Shown piece after piece: positions 38,276-48,957 of a DNA stretch of 64,000 nucleotides; within the stretch, counting starts at the first letter, position 1; each line of letters begins with the position of its first letter. The stretch lies in contig JAXHMJ010000002.1 in assembly GCA_034521575.1 (NCBI GenBank), forward strand, positions 652,706 through 716,705, read 5' to 3'. Made by a program: the position numbers and the translations under genes. Below the pieces are notes generated by a model. The model saw only the letters and a list, made by a program, of their open reading frames with translations. It had not been told where the DNA came from and searched no databases. Source of the stretch: a candidate division KSB1 bacterium (GTDB lineage Bacteria > Zhuqueibacterota > Zhuqueibacteria > Residuimicrobiales > Krinioviventaceae).

Positions 38276-38902
38276 ATGAAAAAAACTATTTTTATTGCTG
38301 CACTGTTACTGGTGCATTGCGTATCGTTCGCCGCCCCCAAATGGGAAATCGGCCCGCATGTCGGTTTTTCATTCCCGACCGGAGACCATGTTTATGGCAA
38401 TACGGCCGGTGAGGGACTTGGCGCCAAAGTGCTGTATCAATTTGAAAATATACATTATTTACGCGCCCGGGCTGATCTTTTGTATCTTTCTTACGGAGAA
38501 CAACGGAGTTCGATTGAAAACACGCCCGGTCTTTTGGAGAGAACCCGGCATGAATCCTTTCAGCTGACCACAGGCGTGCAATTTGATTGGGGATCAGGCA
38601 CGGTACGATCCTATATTTCTCCCATGGTAGGAGTTTTTAACTTTCGCTCCGTATCAACCTATCCTGATTTGTATTACTATTACGGCTATACGGTATCAGA
38701 CACGCGTGACAGTCAATGGACTTATGGCGGCCGTTTGCAGGGTGGTTTGCTCTTTGATATCGGGCTGGGGGTTTTAATCGATGTTGGTTTCAACTATCAG
38801 AGACTATTCGATGTACAGATTGAAAAAGAAAACCGTACTTTTCGAACCGATGCTGACGATCTTATGCTGAATGTCGGTGTTTTGATTTCAGTCACTGAAT
38901 AA
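38276..38902 (+). CDS. Outer-membrane beta-barrel protein
   Basis: A 208-residue protein with signal peptide (KKTIFIAALLLVHCVSFA) and alternating strands typical of an eight-stranded OmpA/OmpW-like barrel: WEIGPHVGFSFPTGD, LRARADLLYLSYGE, FQLTTGVQFDWGSG, VRSYISPMVGVFNF, WTYGGRLQGGLLFDI, GVLIDVGFNYQRLF and a terminal LMLNVGVLISV. It does not end in the usual Phe. No OmpA peptidoglycan-binding domain. Function unknown. Confidence 0.75.
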   Translation: MKKTIFIAALLLVHCVSFAAPKWEIGPHVGFSFPTGDHVYGNTAGEGLGAKVLYQFENIHYLRARADLLYLSYGEQRSSIENTPGLLERTRHESFQLTTGVQFDWGSGTVRSYISPMVGVFNFRSVSTYPDLYYYYGYTVSDTRDSQWTYGGRLQGGLLFDIGLGVLIDVGFNYQRLFDVQIEKENRTFRTDADDLMLNVGVLISVTE

Positions 38903-38923
38903 ACGACAAGGAATTGACAACCT

Positions 38924-41137
38924 ATGCCAAAAGTTAATGATTTACCGAATATTACAAAAGAGAAAGTGGAACAGATTGTTCATAAAAACCATCATGATCC
39001 GTTTCAGATATTGGGTCCGCATCAGATTGAAATAAATGGAGAATTATGCTGGCTGGTGAGGGCATGGCTTCCGAATGCCAGAACAGTAAGCCTTTATTTA
39101 CCGGAGGCAAGAGAACATATCGATATGGTGAGGGCGCATCATGATCAGTTTTTTGAAGGGATAGTGTCACGAAAAGCTGAATTGCCAAACTACCAATTTC
39201 ACGTGCTGACGTACGATGATAAAGAACGATTTGATCATGATTCCTATTTTTTTCTGCCATATCTCACGGACACCGATCTCTATTTATTTGGCAAAGGCGA
39301 TCATCACAAGCTCTATGAAAAGATGGGCGCTCATCCTACCCGGATCGATGATGTAGAAGGCGTGCATTTTGCGGTGTGGGCTCCGAATGCCCGTGCTGTG
39401 AGTGTGGTGGGTGAGTTTAATCAATGGCAATCCGGGCATCACCAGATGCGTGTGCTGGGCGGATCAGGTGTATGGGAACTCTTTATACCGGGATTAAAAG
39501 CCGCCCAGATTTACAAATATGCCATCAAGGATCAGCATGATCACGAATTCTTCAAGGCCGATCCGTTTGCCTTTCAGGCCGAAACCCGTCCCAAAACCGC
39601 CTCCATCATTGCGGAAATTGATTCGCACGAGTGGAATGATGATGACTGGATGCACAATCGGCGAAATACGGATGCCCTGCGGAAACCCATATCAATCTAT
39701 GAAGTACATTTAGGTTCATGGAAACGCAAAGATGACAACAGCTTTTTGAATTACCGTGACCTTGCCGTGCAGCTTGTCGATTATGTTAAAAAAATGGGAT
39801 ATACTCATATTGAATTGATGCCGGTTGCAGAACATCCGTTCGACGGATCATGGGGATACCAAATCACAGGGTATTTTGCGCCCAGCTCACGATACGGTGC
39901 ACCTGCAGATTTTCAATTTTTTATGGATCACTGTCATCAGAATGACATCGGAGTTATTGTTGACTGGGTTCCGGCGCATTTTCCAAAAGACGCGCATGGA
40001 TTGGCCCGATTTGACGGTACTGCTTTGTATGAACATCAGGATCCACGATTGGGAGAACACAAGGACTGGGGGACTCTAATATTCAATTACGGAAGAAACG
40101 AGGTCCGGAATTTCCTGATTGCCAATGCGCTGTTCTGGTTTGACAAGTATCATATCGACGGCATCCGTGTGGATGCTGTATCTTCCATGCTCTATCTTGA
40201 CTATTCCCGTGAAGGTGATGATTGGGTAGCCAACAAGTTTGGCGGTCGCGAGAATCTGGACGCAATCGATCTGATCAAGCATATTAATGAACTGTTATTT
40301 GGATATTTTCCCGGTGCATTATCAGTCGCCGAAGAGTCAACGGCATGGCCCGGCGTTTCAAAACCCACGTATCTCGGCGGGCTGGGTTTTAATCTCAAGT
40401 GGAATATGGGCTGGATGAATGATTTTCTGACTTTTTTCAGCAAAGATCCGGTTCACCGCAAGTATCATCACAACATGATCACCTTTGCACTGCTGTATGC
40501 ATTTAATGAAAATTTTGTGCTGGTCCTGAGTCATGACGAAGTGGTGCATGGAAAAAAATCATTGCTGAGTAAGATGCCGGGGGATGACTGGCAAAAATTT
40601 GCCAATTTGAGAGCTCTGTATGGATTTATGTTCGGTCATCCCGGCAAAAAGCTGCTTTTTATGGGATCGGAATTGGCCCAATGGAGAGAGTGGAATGAAA
40701 AATACAGCATTGACTGGCATTTACTAGAGTACGACCGTCACAGACAAATCCAGACCCTGTTGTCGGATTTAAATCATCTTTATGCATCGGAACCTGCTTT
40801 GTACCATCATGATTTTGAAAAGGAAGGGTTTCAGTGGATTGATTTTCAGGACTGGGAAAACTCGATCATTTCATTTATTCGAAAAGGGAGTGACGCGGAC
40901 AAACTGATTTTCGTCTGCAATTTTACACCTGTATATCGGGAAGGCTATCGTGTGGGGGCGCCTGTGAACGGCAAATATAAAGAGCTCCTGAATACAGATT
41001 CCGACATTTACGGTGGCAGCAATAAAGGAAACTTTGGAACCGTTCAAAGCCAGAAAACTCCCTGGCACGGTTTCGATCATTCAATTGCCATCAATCTGCC
41101 GCCTCTGGCTACTGTTATTTTCAAACCGGAAAATTAA
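38924..41137 (+). CDS. glgB: 1,4-alpha-glucan branching enzyme
   Basis: Introduces alpha-1,6 branches in glycogen (GH13). The 737-residue protein has an N-terminal N1 domain (HHDPFQILGPH), a CBM48 domain (VHFAVWAPNARAVSVVGEFN) and the catalytic barrel with the nucleophile Asp in GIRVDAVSSMLY, the acid Glu in SVAEESTAWP and the third Asp in LSHDEVVHGKKSLL. A beta-sandwich domain ends it. Full length with no frame break. It is the only glycogen gene in the window. Confidence 0.97.
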   Translation: MPKVNDLPNITKEKVEQIVHKNHHDPFQILGPHQIEINGELCWLVRAWLPNARTVSLYLPEAREHIDMVRAHHDQFFEGIVSRKAELPNYQFHVLTYDDKERFDHDSYFFLPYLTDTDLYLFGKGDHHKLYEKMGAHPTRIDDVEGVHFAVWAPNARAVSVVGEFNQWQSGHHQMRVLGGSGVWELFIPGLKAAQIYKYAIKDQHDHEFFKADPFAFQAETRPKTASIIAEIDSHEWNDDDWMHNRRNTDALRKPISIYEVHLGSWKRKDDNSFLNYRDLAVQLVDYVKKMGYTHIELMPVAEHPFDGSWGYQITGYFAPSSRYGAPADFQFFMDHCHQNDIGVIVDWVPAHFPKDAHGLARFDGTALYEHQDPRLGEHKDWGTLIFNYGRNEVRNFLIANALFWFDKYHIDGIRVDAVSSMLYLDYSREGDDWVANKFGGRENLDAIDLIKHINELLFGYFPGALSVAEESTAWPGVSKPTYLGGLGFNLKWNMGWMNDFLTFFSKDPVHRKYHHNMITFALLYAFNENFVLVLSHDEVVHGKKSLLSKMPGDDWQKFANLRALYGFMFGHPGKKLLFMGSELAQWREWNEKYSIDWHLLEYDRHRQIQTLLSDLNHLYASEPALYHHDFEKEGFQWIDFQDWENSIISFIRKGSDADKLIFVCNFTPVYREGYRVGAPVNGKYKELLNTDSDIYGGSNKGNFGTVQSQKTPWHGFDHSIAINLPPLATVIFKPEN

Positions 41138-41169
41138 AAAAACGGTGCCGGAGATTAAACTCCGGCACC
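41135..41169 (-). terminator. Rho-independent terminator of the TonB-receptor unit
   Basis: Perfect 10-bp stem (GGTGCCGGAG at 41144-41153, CTCCGGCACC at 41160-41169) with a 6-base loop. The A-run at 41136-41142 becomes a U-run on the minus strand, so it terminates the minus-strand transcript; the stem may also slow glgB transcription. Confidence 0.9.
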
Positions 41170-41177
41170 ATTGTCCT

Positions 41178-43544
41178 TCAGATTCCCAATTCCCATCTTA
41201 TCATAAAATTACGTCCCGGCTCAATTGAAATCTCGCCCCGATTGCTGGCGAGATGATTTCGATATGCGGTGTCCAGTACATTTTCAACCCCGAAAAACAG
41301 CTGCGATCGGAGATTCATAATCTGAAAAGAACGGGTGAATGCATAGACATCAACATAAGCATATGCCGGTGTCGATGCTTCCCAGGCGGCGACTCGTTCC
41401 TGCTCAGAGTACAGCGTGGCCGCAATATTAAAATTTAAAAACGGAGAAACCGGTCCGCTCAAACTGATGCGGCCGTTCAAAGGGGGGATCAATGGCAGCG
41501 GCTCATCAACATAAACATCCTGGCCGTGAACATAAGATGTGCTGAGATGCAGCGAATACTGCTTGTAAAAACGGTAATCCGTCCGGACTTCACCACCGTA
41601 CAATTCGGCTTTGCCGACATTGCTTTTCAGCAAGGCGTTTCTGCCTTCATAGGTCGAGGCTTTTTCTATCACCATATCGGTAATGCGGTTGTAGAACGCG
41701 TTGGCTGAAAAAGATATTTTATCTTTCCAAACCCGGATACCAACATCTGTAAACATGCCGTTCTCAGGTTTTAAATTCGGATTGCCGACTTTGACCAGGT
41801 TTCCAAGATCAATATACTGATATCGCTCCGAGATATATGGAGAACGGAATGATCGTGCTGCTGTAAAGGTGAAATCCGTTGACGGCGTTGCGTGAAACAA
41901 CAGCCCTAAATTTCCACTCCATGAATGATTATTTACTGTGTTCTCCTTCCAGAGAACGGTCTGGGTGGGGGGCGAATCAATCCGCTGGCCGTTTTGAACA
42001 ATATACACGGGATTCAAGGTTTTGTCATTCTCCACCCGGATCCAGTCCCAGCGACCTCCAAGGGTGAGTTTAATACGATCCTGCAACAGAGGGACTTCAT
42101 CCTGAGCATACACCCCGGTGCTGTAATAGGTCGAAAGCGGCAGAGGACGTTCAGCCAATGTCTGATCAATGCTTTTTACCACCGATCCGTTGTCCGGGTC
42201 CAGAACATCAATACGCATATGCTTTTTTCGGCGGCTATCCAATTCCTTTTGCCAGGTATCAATACCGAGAATAACATATTGATTGGCCGGTAATGACCAG
42301 TCTGTCTGCAGTTGCACCCCTGAGTGGCATGTGTGGCTTTGGGAAGTATTTCCTGCATGTGTATTTCTTTCGGCGGAGTTGTGGGCATTGATTTGATAAT
42401 ATGGGGAATATTTTCCACATCTCTCAGGATATCCTGTTTAAAATACTTTACGGACAGGCGAGGAAGCGGCGCGATGATATTGCGGCCGATGTACTCAATG
42501 CTGTAAAGATCACGTTCCTCTGTCGGATACCGGACATCCGCTTTGGAGGGAAACAGATTATTGGCGCCCGGGATGCCCACATTGAACGCACGATAACGCT
42601 GAGCGTTAAATTTGAACTCGTGATTTTGCGTTAATTTGATTCCCGCACGGGCTGAAAGAGAATTATCCCTGAACTGACTGTTGCCGAGAGTACCGTGAGG
42701 CGTTTCCACTTCCTCCGCATCTCTCAGAGTACCTGAGAGTTTGAAATACCATCGTTTTCCTCCTGTATAGGCTGTTACGCTTGCATCCCGGCGGTCATTG
42801 ACACTACTGTAATGAGTAGACAGGGTGGAGGTTGCGTAAAGGGATTCAGAATACCATCCGTCACGGGTTATGATGTTCACCACGCCGCCAATCGCGCCGG
42901 TCCCATACAATGAAGACCCCGCCCCTTTGATCACTTCGATGCGTTCAATATCATTGACATCAACCATGGAAAAACTGGCGGCAAGATCTGTCTGCTGTAT
43001 CCACCCGATTCCCATCGATCAGGACGACAATATTATTTCTACTCAACCCCCGGATGCTGAGAAAAGTACCCCAGGCTCCATCGTGTCCCAAAGACAATCC
43101 GGGTTCCTGTTGCAACACTTCGGTGCTGGTTACGGGCATGGTTTTCTGAATGGCGTCCTGCTCCACAACGGAAACGGGAATGGGAACTTGTTTGAGTTTC
43201 AACGTTTGCCGTGTGGATGTGACTTTGACTTCTCCCATCGGAACAGCACGCGGAGACAAAGCAATTGTCAGATTTTTATCGTTATCCTTCAGCTTGACGG
43301 TTCTCGTTTCAGTTTCATAGCCCATATAAGCAATTTTGACCTTATATGTACCCTCGGGCAAATTAGAAAGCACAAATTTTCCTGAAGCATTGGTGCTGGC
43401 TCCCCAATCCGTTCCCTGAACAGAAACATTGGCGCCGGTGAGTGGTTTATTTGTATCAGCTTCAAGAACACGGCCTGTTATTTCAGCTGCAAACGCTGAA
43501 CAGGCCAGGCCCACAATAAAAATGATTGTGATCCAAAGTCTCAT
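41178..43544 (-). CDS. TonB-dependent outer-membrane receptor (two frameshifts)
   Basis: Energy-coupled outer-membrane transporter of about 789 residues. A signal peptide ends at ACSAFA; a carboxypeptidase-regulatory-like domain (ITGRVLEADTNKPLTGANV...) precedes the plug (VVVLIDGNRV-type segment, then IERIEVIKGAGSSLYGTGAIGGVVNIIT). The barrel ends NFMIRWELGI. The reading is split by frame changes near 43010 (between DGNRVDTA and TDLAASF) and near 42315 (between THATQ and VQLQTDWSL); the total length is a multiple of three, so the indels cancel. Ligand unknown. It lies 34 bases after an ACT-domain regulator gene, suggesting a metal or cofactor substrate, an inference only. Confidence 0.88.
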
Positions 43545-43578
43545 GAGATCAATCCTTTATTTTTAAAAAGTTAGATGT

Positions 43579-43836
43579 TTACGATGTTTTTGCAAATGCA
43601 GTTTTCACGCTGACCTGATCAATTTGACCTATTTTTCCGGTCATGGCACCTATCTGGTCTGTATTGCCTTCGACAATCAGGGTAATAATAGACAGGTTAT
43701 CGCGTGGAAGTCCCAGACGTCCGATTATGACGTCTGAATAATCGGTAAGAATGTTGTTGATGGTTTTGACGGCAGCGGTACGGTTCTGGATTATAACCGT
43801 TACCACGCCGATTCTCGTGGTAGGGGAATGTTGCAT
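43579..43836 (-). CDS. TM1266-type ACT-domain regulator (iron-only hydrogenase system regulator family)
   Basis: An 85-residue protein starting after AAAGGAG. RIGVVTVIIQNR...VNxILTDYSDVIIGRLGLP, then SIITLIVEGNTDQIGAMTGKIGQI and VSVKTA match the small ACT/NikR-like family named iron-only hydrogenase system regulator. Family members normally sit with the HydE/F/G maturases; none are here. Instead it precedes a TonB receptor. No DNA-binding domain is present, so regulation would be by protein contact or ligand sensing. Confidence 0.8.
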   Translation of the reverse strand: MQHSPTTRIGVVTVIIQNRTAAVKTINNILTDYSDVIIGRLGLPRDNLSIITLIVEGNTDQIGAMTGKIGQIDQVSVKTAFAKTS

Positions 43837-43850
43837 GTTTTTGATCTCCT

Positions 43851-44045
43851 TTATGTTAGGATATATCCCTTCATTTCAGAGTGTTTAAACAATATAATAA
43901 ATACTTTATAAATAAACAAAGAAAAAAATCTCTTTTCAAAATAAAGTATATAAACATAAAGACAGTCTGTGCAAACCTGTTGCTGCCTGTTGTCTATAAA
44001 TTTCCATTCTAATGCATAACCGCATTTGGGACAATAGTTAAACAT
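43851..44045 (-). CDS. Small zinc-ribbon protein
   Basis: A 64-residue ORF; the ATG at 44045 with AGG upstream is preferred to longer in-frame options that overlap the amidase. Cys5/Cys8 (YCPKCGYALEW) and Cys25/Cys28 (VCTDC) form a CxxC-x16-CxxC zinc ribbon like the one at the N-terminus of NADH pyrophosphatase-type Nudix proteins. The tail is hydrophobic and shows no Nudix box, so it may be a truncated gene or an independent small protein. Confidence 0.45.
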   Translation of the reverse strand: MFNYCPKCGYALEWKFIDNRQQQVCTDCLYVYILYFEKRFFSLFIYKVFIILFKHSEMKGYILT

Positions 44046-44058
44046 GTTAACCTGACTT

Positions 44059-45876
44059 TTAATCAGTAATAAATTCTCTGATGGATTGTATGAGCGCTTT
44101 GGAGCATTCTCGATAATACGCCTTCGATCTGACAAGTTTTTCTTCTTGAGGATAAATCATAAATGCCGGTTCGATCAAGACGCTGATCGTATTGGTTATC
44201 CGGCACATGGCCAGATTGTCCCAAAACAGCCCGTAATTAGGTAAATGGAACGTATCGAGCAATTGTTCCTGAATTTTGAGGGCGAGCGCAAAATTTTGCG
44301 GATGATAATAATAGGTGCTGGTTCCGTGGTTGATAAAAGGATTAACACCATCAGGCAAGGCGTTATGATGCAGACTGAGCAGTATATCCGGCTCAAGTTC
44401 TTTGGCGTAGCGAATACGGTCCTGAAGTGAGATACCCGGTTCTCCGTTATGTGTCAGTGAGACGGTTGCGCCTTTTTGACGCAGACGCTCTGCAAGTTCA
44501 CGGGCGAGACGCAGATTAATTTCTTTTTCAGTCACACCACTCGGACCGACAGCGCCGTGGTCGGGCCAGTGACCGGGATCAAGGAGAATGTGTAGATGTT
44601 TGAGAGGAGAATACGGCCATTTTGCGATGCGCGGCGGTTTTTTGATCCGGATCACAAAATTATCATCTTTATCGTATTCAGTTTTGTACCCCCATTGCTG
44701 GTTCACGGAAATGGGAATGTGAAGACGATAAAGCCCGTCATTGACTTGCTGCCACTGGGGTTGTACCCTTTGCGGTTTATTGCAGAGATTACGCATCCAG
44801 TCTGTATCTGCCGTGCTGTAATAAAAATAAATGTCAAGCGCCTGAGGATTAACGCTTTGTTCAATTCGAAACGGCACACGAAGATGTGTATAGACTTTAA
44901 TGTTCCAGTATTTTTTATCTTCGGTTATTCTGACATTTTTAATAACAGCAGAGAGCAGGGGGGCATGAGTATTAAGCGGTATCAGGCCTGACGTGTCGAT
45001 CCAGGCAGTGGTATTCCGGCTTAACCGGACATTGTACGTTCCAAGATATTCACCAATAATTTGCAGTCGGACATCTTTGGGCAGAAAAAAATAATAGCTG
45101 TTGCGGAAACCGGTTCGCAGGACCAGGTCATGTGCGGTTTTTGCCATGACAGGCTGAAGCGTATCAGTAAGAAAAAGGGTTACGTCTGGATCATAATGCA
45201 GTGTGTCGGTAGCCGAGATTCAAACATAGTTGATGTCCAGGGAATCTTTATGAAACAGAAAATCAGAAAGCGTAAGGCTGGCGGTATATAAATTACGAGG
45301 TGTATTGGGGATTACCGCACCCGACCCCAGAGCCATTTCGCCCCAATAAGCAGTTTCAGGATGCACACCTTCGAACAGTTGAATTCTTTTATCAAGGGGT
45401 GTCAATTGAGCATACACGCGCTGTCCCGGTGTGGCTCGGCATTGAAGCAAAAGGGACTTGCCGGAAATGGTTTTGTAATCAGAGCCCGGAAGAGTAAAAG
45501 TTGAATCAAACCACAAAGAGTCATCCGGATAGGCTTGCCAGGGTTGCTGAATAAACACATTTCGGACGATGCGGGTTGTATCCTGTGGCAGAACAGCCCG
45601 ACAAACAAACGCAAATGAATCATAGGCAAATGGAACAAAAGCGAGAAACGATCCGTTTTCAATAGGCTCTACCGGAGCTCCGTTTATGGAGACTTTGGCA
45701 TCCTTGGGCTGGACCGTGCCGATTATAAAGACAGAATCAGATGGTCCCGGGTAAAGTGTGTCATTTTCAGCAGGAAAACTAACTGAAATGTACGGAGAAT
45801 CTGTATTGGAGAATGCACCGGACGCTATGCAAAAAAATAAGCTGTAAATCAGATATTTCAGAGGCGAGCTCAGCAT
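44059..45876 (-). CDS. N-acetylmuramoyl-L-alanine amidase, interrupted by in-frame TGA
   Basis: A 605-codon reading in a single frame from a signal peptide (YLIYSLFFCIASGAFS) to the stop at 44059, broken only by TGA at 45220-45222 (after SLDINYV, before ISATDTLHY). The N-terminal part has an Ig-like domain (PAENDTLYPGPSDSVFIIG, VSINGAPV). The C-terminal ~190 residues are Amidase_3: HILLDPGHWPDHGAVGPSG with the zinc His, the Glu in VTEKEINLRLA, LSLHHNALPDG and a final Glu in LIEPAFM. It splits stem peptides from glycan strands during growth and division. The TGA is probably a base error or a nonsense mutation. Confidence 0.85.
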
Positions 45877-45907
45877 AATCTTCGATTCATTCCGGCGAAT
45901 AACCGGA

Positions 45908-46882
45908 TTATCTTTTGATTTTTTTAACTTTTTGTGCTGAAACCGCTTGATTCAGATAAAGAGAAACCTCAGTACCGTAAAAGCCCAGTCTAAATATAAT
46001 CTGTACCAGGATAAAAATCTGCTGAAGGAGGATAGCCAGAATGATCATCGTCGCGGTGACGGTCGGTACCATTGTTATAATCCATGCGAGCACAAGCAAC
46101 GCCAGGCCGGAGGCAATAAACACACTCAGATATAACCCGGTTACGGTTCGGAAATTTTTGAACGTGAATTTGATCGCCAGCCAAATAGACAGCCATGACG
46201 AGTCCTTTTTTTCCCGGATGACAATGATCTTTGCATAATCAAATATAATATCCAAAAAGATCATGATGAGAAACAGGATCAAAAACCCGCCCAAATTGGC
46301 AAACCAAACAACGGTCTGGTTCAGATTTGAAAGCGTGAGAAAATCGACAAGCGCAAATAACCCGGGAAGCAAAAGTTTGTAATAAGCTAAAAAAACCAGT
46401 AATGCAGTGAAAACAATCGCAGACATGTGATTCATATACTGTCCGCAATACGAAAAAAATCGTTGGACAGTGAATTTGCGTTTTTCACCCAGATATAATG
46501 AAAGAATACCGCCGTTCAAAAATGCAGCGACAAACAGATACACAATACCGAGACTGAGGACAGCCCAGCTGATTTGAGAAAACTGTCCTGTCAATACGAG
46601 TTCTGCATTATCAAATAAGGTACCCAGACCACTGCTGATACTGGGACGCAGCGTTTCCAGAATACCGTCATTTTTAAGGTTTAATTCCTGCCACCATGAA
46701 TAGTCAAATGCTAAAAGTTGTTCGACATCAGACTGTTTCGCCATCTGTTCATTAAGTTGAGTGGCAAAAGGAAGGGTAACGAGAAGGGCCGCAAAAATAT
46801 TAACAATGAAAACAATACCGATAATTTTATAATATGTGAAAACCTGCTGGAATCCCTGTCTAAAGGCTGTTCTAATCTTCAT
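45908..46882 (-). CDS. Polytopic membrane protein of unknown function
   Basis: A 324-residue protein with about six membrane helices (for example IIGIVFIVNIFAALLVTLPF near residue 20, LGIVYLFVAAFLNGG, FLILFLIMIFLDIIF, LALLVLAWIITMV). A CAGGAG site precedes the ATG. A loop of about 50 residues follows helix 1 and a basic segment (IVIREKKDSSW) lies between helices 4 and 5. I do not recognise the family. It lies between the M1 peptidase and the amidase in an envelope-related run and is probably cotranscribed with them. Confidence 0.8.
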   Translation of the reverse strand: MKIRTAFRQGFQQVFTYYKIIGIVFIVNIFAALLVTLPFATQLNEQMAKQSDVEQLLAFDYSWWQELNLKNDGILETLRPSISSGLGTLFDNAELVLTGQFSQISWAVLSLGIVYLFVAAFLNGGILSLYLGEKRKFTVQRFFSYCGQYMNHMSAIVFTALLVFLAYYKLLLPGLFALVDFLTLSNLNQTVVWFANLGGFLILFLIMIFLDIIFDYAKIIVIREKKDSSWLSIWLAIKFTFKNFRTVTGLYLSVFIASGLALLVLAWIITMVPTVTATMIILAILLQQIFILVQIIFRLGFYGTEVSLYLNQAVSAQKVKKIKR

Positions 46883-46933
46883 TTACAACTCCTGTTTTAT
46901 AGTTTGTTCAGTGTTGCCGGGGCATGGGCGATC

Positions 46934-48904
46934 TTAGGAATAAAATGTCATCATTTCCAACAGACTTTGCACCCAAAAGAGCCATTTTGAAGTCCACTTT
47001 AAACCGGGCAGGTGAGATGATTCCGCATATTTTAAATTATTGTGACGATATACATCGAGCCATATTTTATGATCAGGATCAATCTCTGCCTTGATCAATC
47101 TGGACTCTGATGTAAACTGAATACGCCTGGTATACCCTGAGCCATCCCAGGATTGATATTTCGTCTCACCATTCTCGAACGTGAGAGCAATGTCAACCGG
47201 CAATTTAATATTACCGTTGCGCTGCAAAAATATCTTGTTCAGAAATAAATCCTGGTCGCGGGATATCTTGCGGCTGACCAGACTGTCACCGTCCTGAAAT
47301 ATACCCTGGTCATCTGGCAGTAAGGACGTGTAAAGATCAGAAATCGCATAATCACATTGAGCAGGTGTTTCAAGCAATGTCTGGACCAGCGAACTCATAT
47401 TGGGCTGCTTTTGTGCCAAGAGATTCTGAAAATCCTTTGGTTCCGGATGCTGAAAGGAAAAAGATTGTGTATATGATTTCATGATATTCGGCCAATCCTC
47501 TTCCAGTATATTCTCCAGAGTCCACAGCATCAAAGCGGGTTTTTTATACGCATTATTGCGGTATACATCATAGGAATAATGCTCCCAGGCTTTGTTTGAC
47601 ATTTTCCCGGACATGCCGAACTGTCGCTGACTGTTTTGCAGGGTTGCCCTGTAATCAACAGGTATATTTTGAAATACCAGCGGTATCCCAAAACCGTAAC
47701 GATCCAGATAGGTTTTAGTATAGTAAGCGTCACCGAAAGTGGCCTGAAGGCAGCGGGTGGTGGCATATACGCTAAATCCTTCATCCATCCAGGGATGCTC
47801 GACTTCATTACTTGCCAGAAGACCATAAAAGAACTGATGACAGCACTCATGTGTAACGGTTCGATGCAGCTTCCGACTCGGAGACGGATTTATGAGCGGG
47901 GTGGAGGCTGTAATCAGTGTCGGATATTCCATTCCTCCAAACCAGCTTTTTTCGGGTACATCAACAATGGTCAATTGTGAATAAGGATAAGGAATATACC
48001 AATGTCCAAAGTGCTTGAGAGCACTGACAGCAGCATCAAAATAATCATCTACAAATTTACCATGAGCTGGTTGGTACAGTAACTTTATATTTACCGGCGG
48101 CAGGTCCTCGGATTGCAGCTGCCGTTCTTCAATACGATAATCCGGCCAGGCCGTCCATGCAAAATCATGTACGCAGGTTTGTTCAATTTTGTAAGTGACG
48201 CTGTCGTTGCCGGTTTTTATTGTATCGGTTATAGCACCTGTTGCACCGATTTTATATTTAGACGGCACTGTCAGCTCTACATGATAGTCGCCAAAATTCG
48301 AATAAAATTCACTGGTTAAATGAAACTGATGGCAGTTCCATCCGTTGTCTTCCAGAACGCCCAGCTTGGGATACCATTGTCCTGCAAAAAACAAATTGTC
48401 AATATAACCGCTACGCGGCATATTGTGGGGGAGACGGGCGGTGAAGGAAAGTTCTATATCGATTGTTTCACCGGCACGAACAGGAGCTGGAAGATTTACT
48501 TCAAATACGGTGCGATCTTTCTTATTGTCATCGTCCGGATGGATGTAATTGATGGGCATAAGGTCAGCGCCGTTTGCGGATATTGAATTGATTTTACAGT
48601 ATCCCCAGCTATCCTGATTTGCATATTTCAGAAAGGAAGCAAATTTTTTCGATCGGATAACCTCCTGCATGAATGTACTTTGGGTATTCATAAAAGCGTT
48701 CAGATAAAGATGAAACTGGAGCGTGCTGACGGCATTTTCTGTCGGGTTTTTCCATGTCAACAGCTGATCCCCCCTGATAGTTCGTTCGGATGGATTCAGG
48801 CTCGCCTGAATTGTATAGTCGACGACCTTGTCGCAGGATTCATTTCCAGCAAAAGCCCAAACAGGCAAAACAAGTAAAATAAGCAAGAGAGTTAATCGTT
48901 TCAT
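46934..48904 (-). CDS. M1-family zinc metallopeptidase (aminopeptidase-like), secreted
   Basis: A 656-residue protein with signal peptide (MKRLTLLLILLVLPVWAFAG), an N-terminal beta domain and a gluzincin catalytic domain. The zinc site is HECCHQ with the third ligand Glu in NEVEHPWMDEGF. The exopeptidase loop reads GGMEYP in place of GAMEN. A C-terminal domain shows the strands typical of M1-like proteins in Bacteroidetes-type genomes. Predicted periplasmic or outer-membrane associated; peptide substrate unknown. Confidence 0.88.
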   Translation of the reverse strand: MKRLTLLLILLVLPVWAFAGNESCDKVVDYTIQASLNPSERTIRGDQLLTWKNPTENAVSTLQFHLYLNAFMNTQSTFMQEVIRSKKFASFLKYANQDSWGYCKINSISANGADLMPINYIHPDDDNKKDRTVFEVNLPAPVRAGETIDIELSFTARLPHNMPRSGYIDNLFFAGQWYPKLGVLEDNGWNCHQFHLTSEFYSNFGDYHVELTVPSKYKIGATGAITDTIKTGNDSVTYKIEQTCVHDFAWTAWPDYRIEERQLQSEDLPPVNIKLLYQPAHGKFVDDYFDAAVSALKHFGHWYIPYPYSQLTIVDVPEKSWFGGMEYPTLITASTPLINPSPSRKLHRTVTHECCHQFFYGLLASNEVEHPWMDEGFSVYATTRCLQATFGDAYYTKTYLDRYGFGIPLVFQNIPVDYRATLQNSQRQFGMSGKMSNKAWEHYSYDVYRNNAYKKPALMLWTLENILEEDWPNIMKSYTQSFSFQHPEPKDFQNLLAQKQPNMSSLVQTLLETPAQCDYAISDLYTSLLPDDQGIFQDGDSLVSRKISRDQDLFLNKIFLQRNGNIKLPVDIALTFENGETKYQSWDGSGYTRRIQFTSESRLIKAEIDPDHKIWLDVYRHNNLKYAESSHLPGLKWTSKWLFWVQSLLEMMTFYS

Positions 48905-48957
48905 TCCATTACTCCGGTTTTGAACACTTTTCTGACAATCAATGAAAATACATAGCT

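Noticed and set aside
43837-44058. Cobalamin riboswitch for the TonB receptor
   Set aside because: I looked for a B12-box-like segment and the expected long structured leader; this stretch is mostly coding (zinc ribbon) and nothing matches.
45220-45222. Genome-wide UGA recoding
   Set aside because: TGA ends many intact genes here (glnK, carbonic anhydrase, the PEGA gene), so it is a normal stop; one in-frame case does not support recoding.
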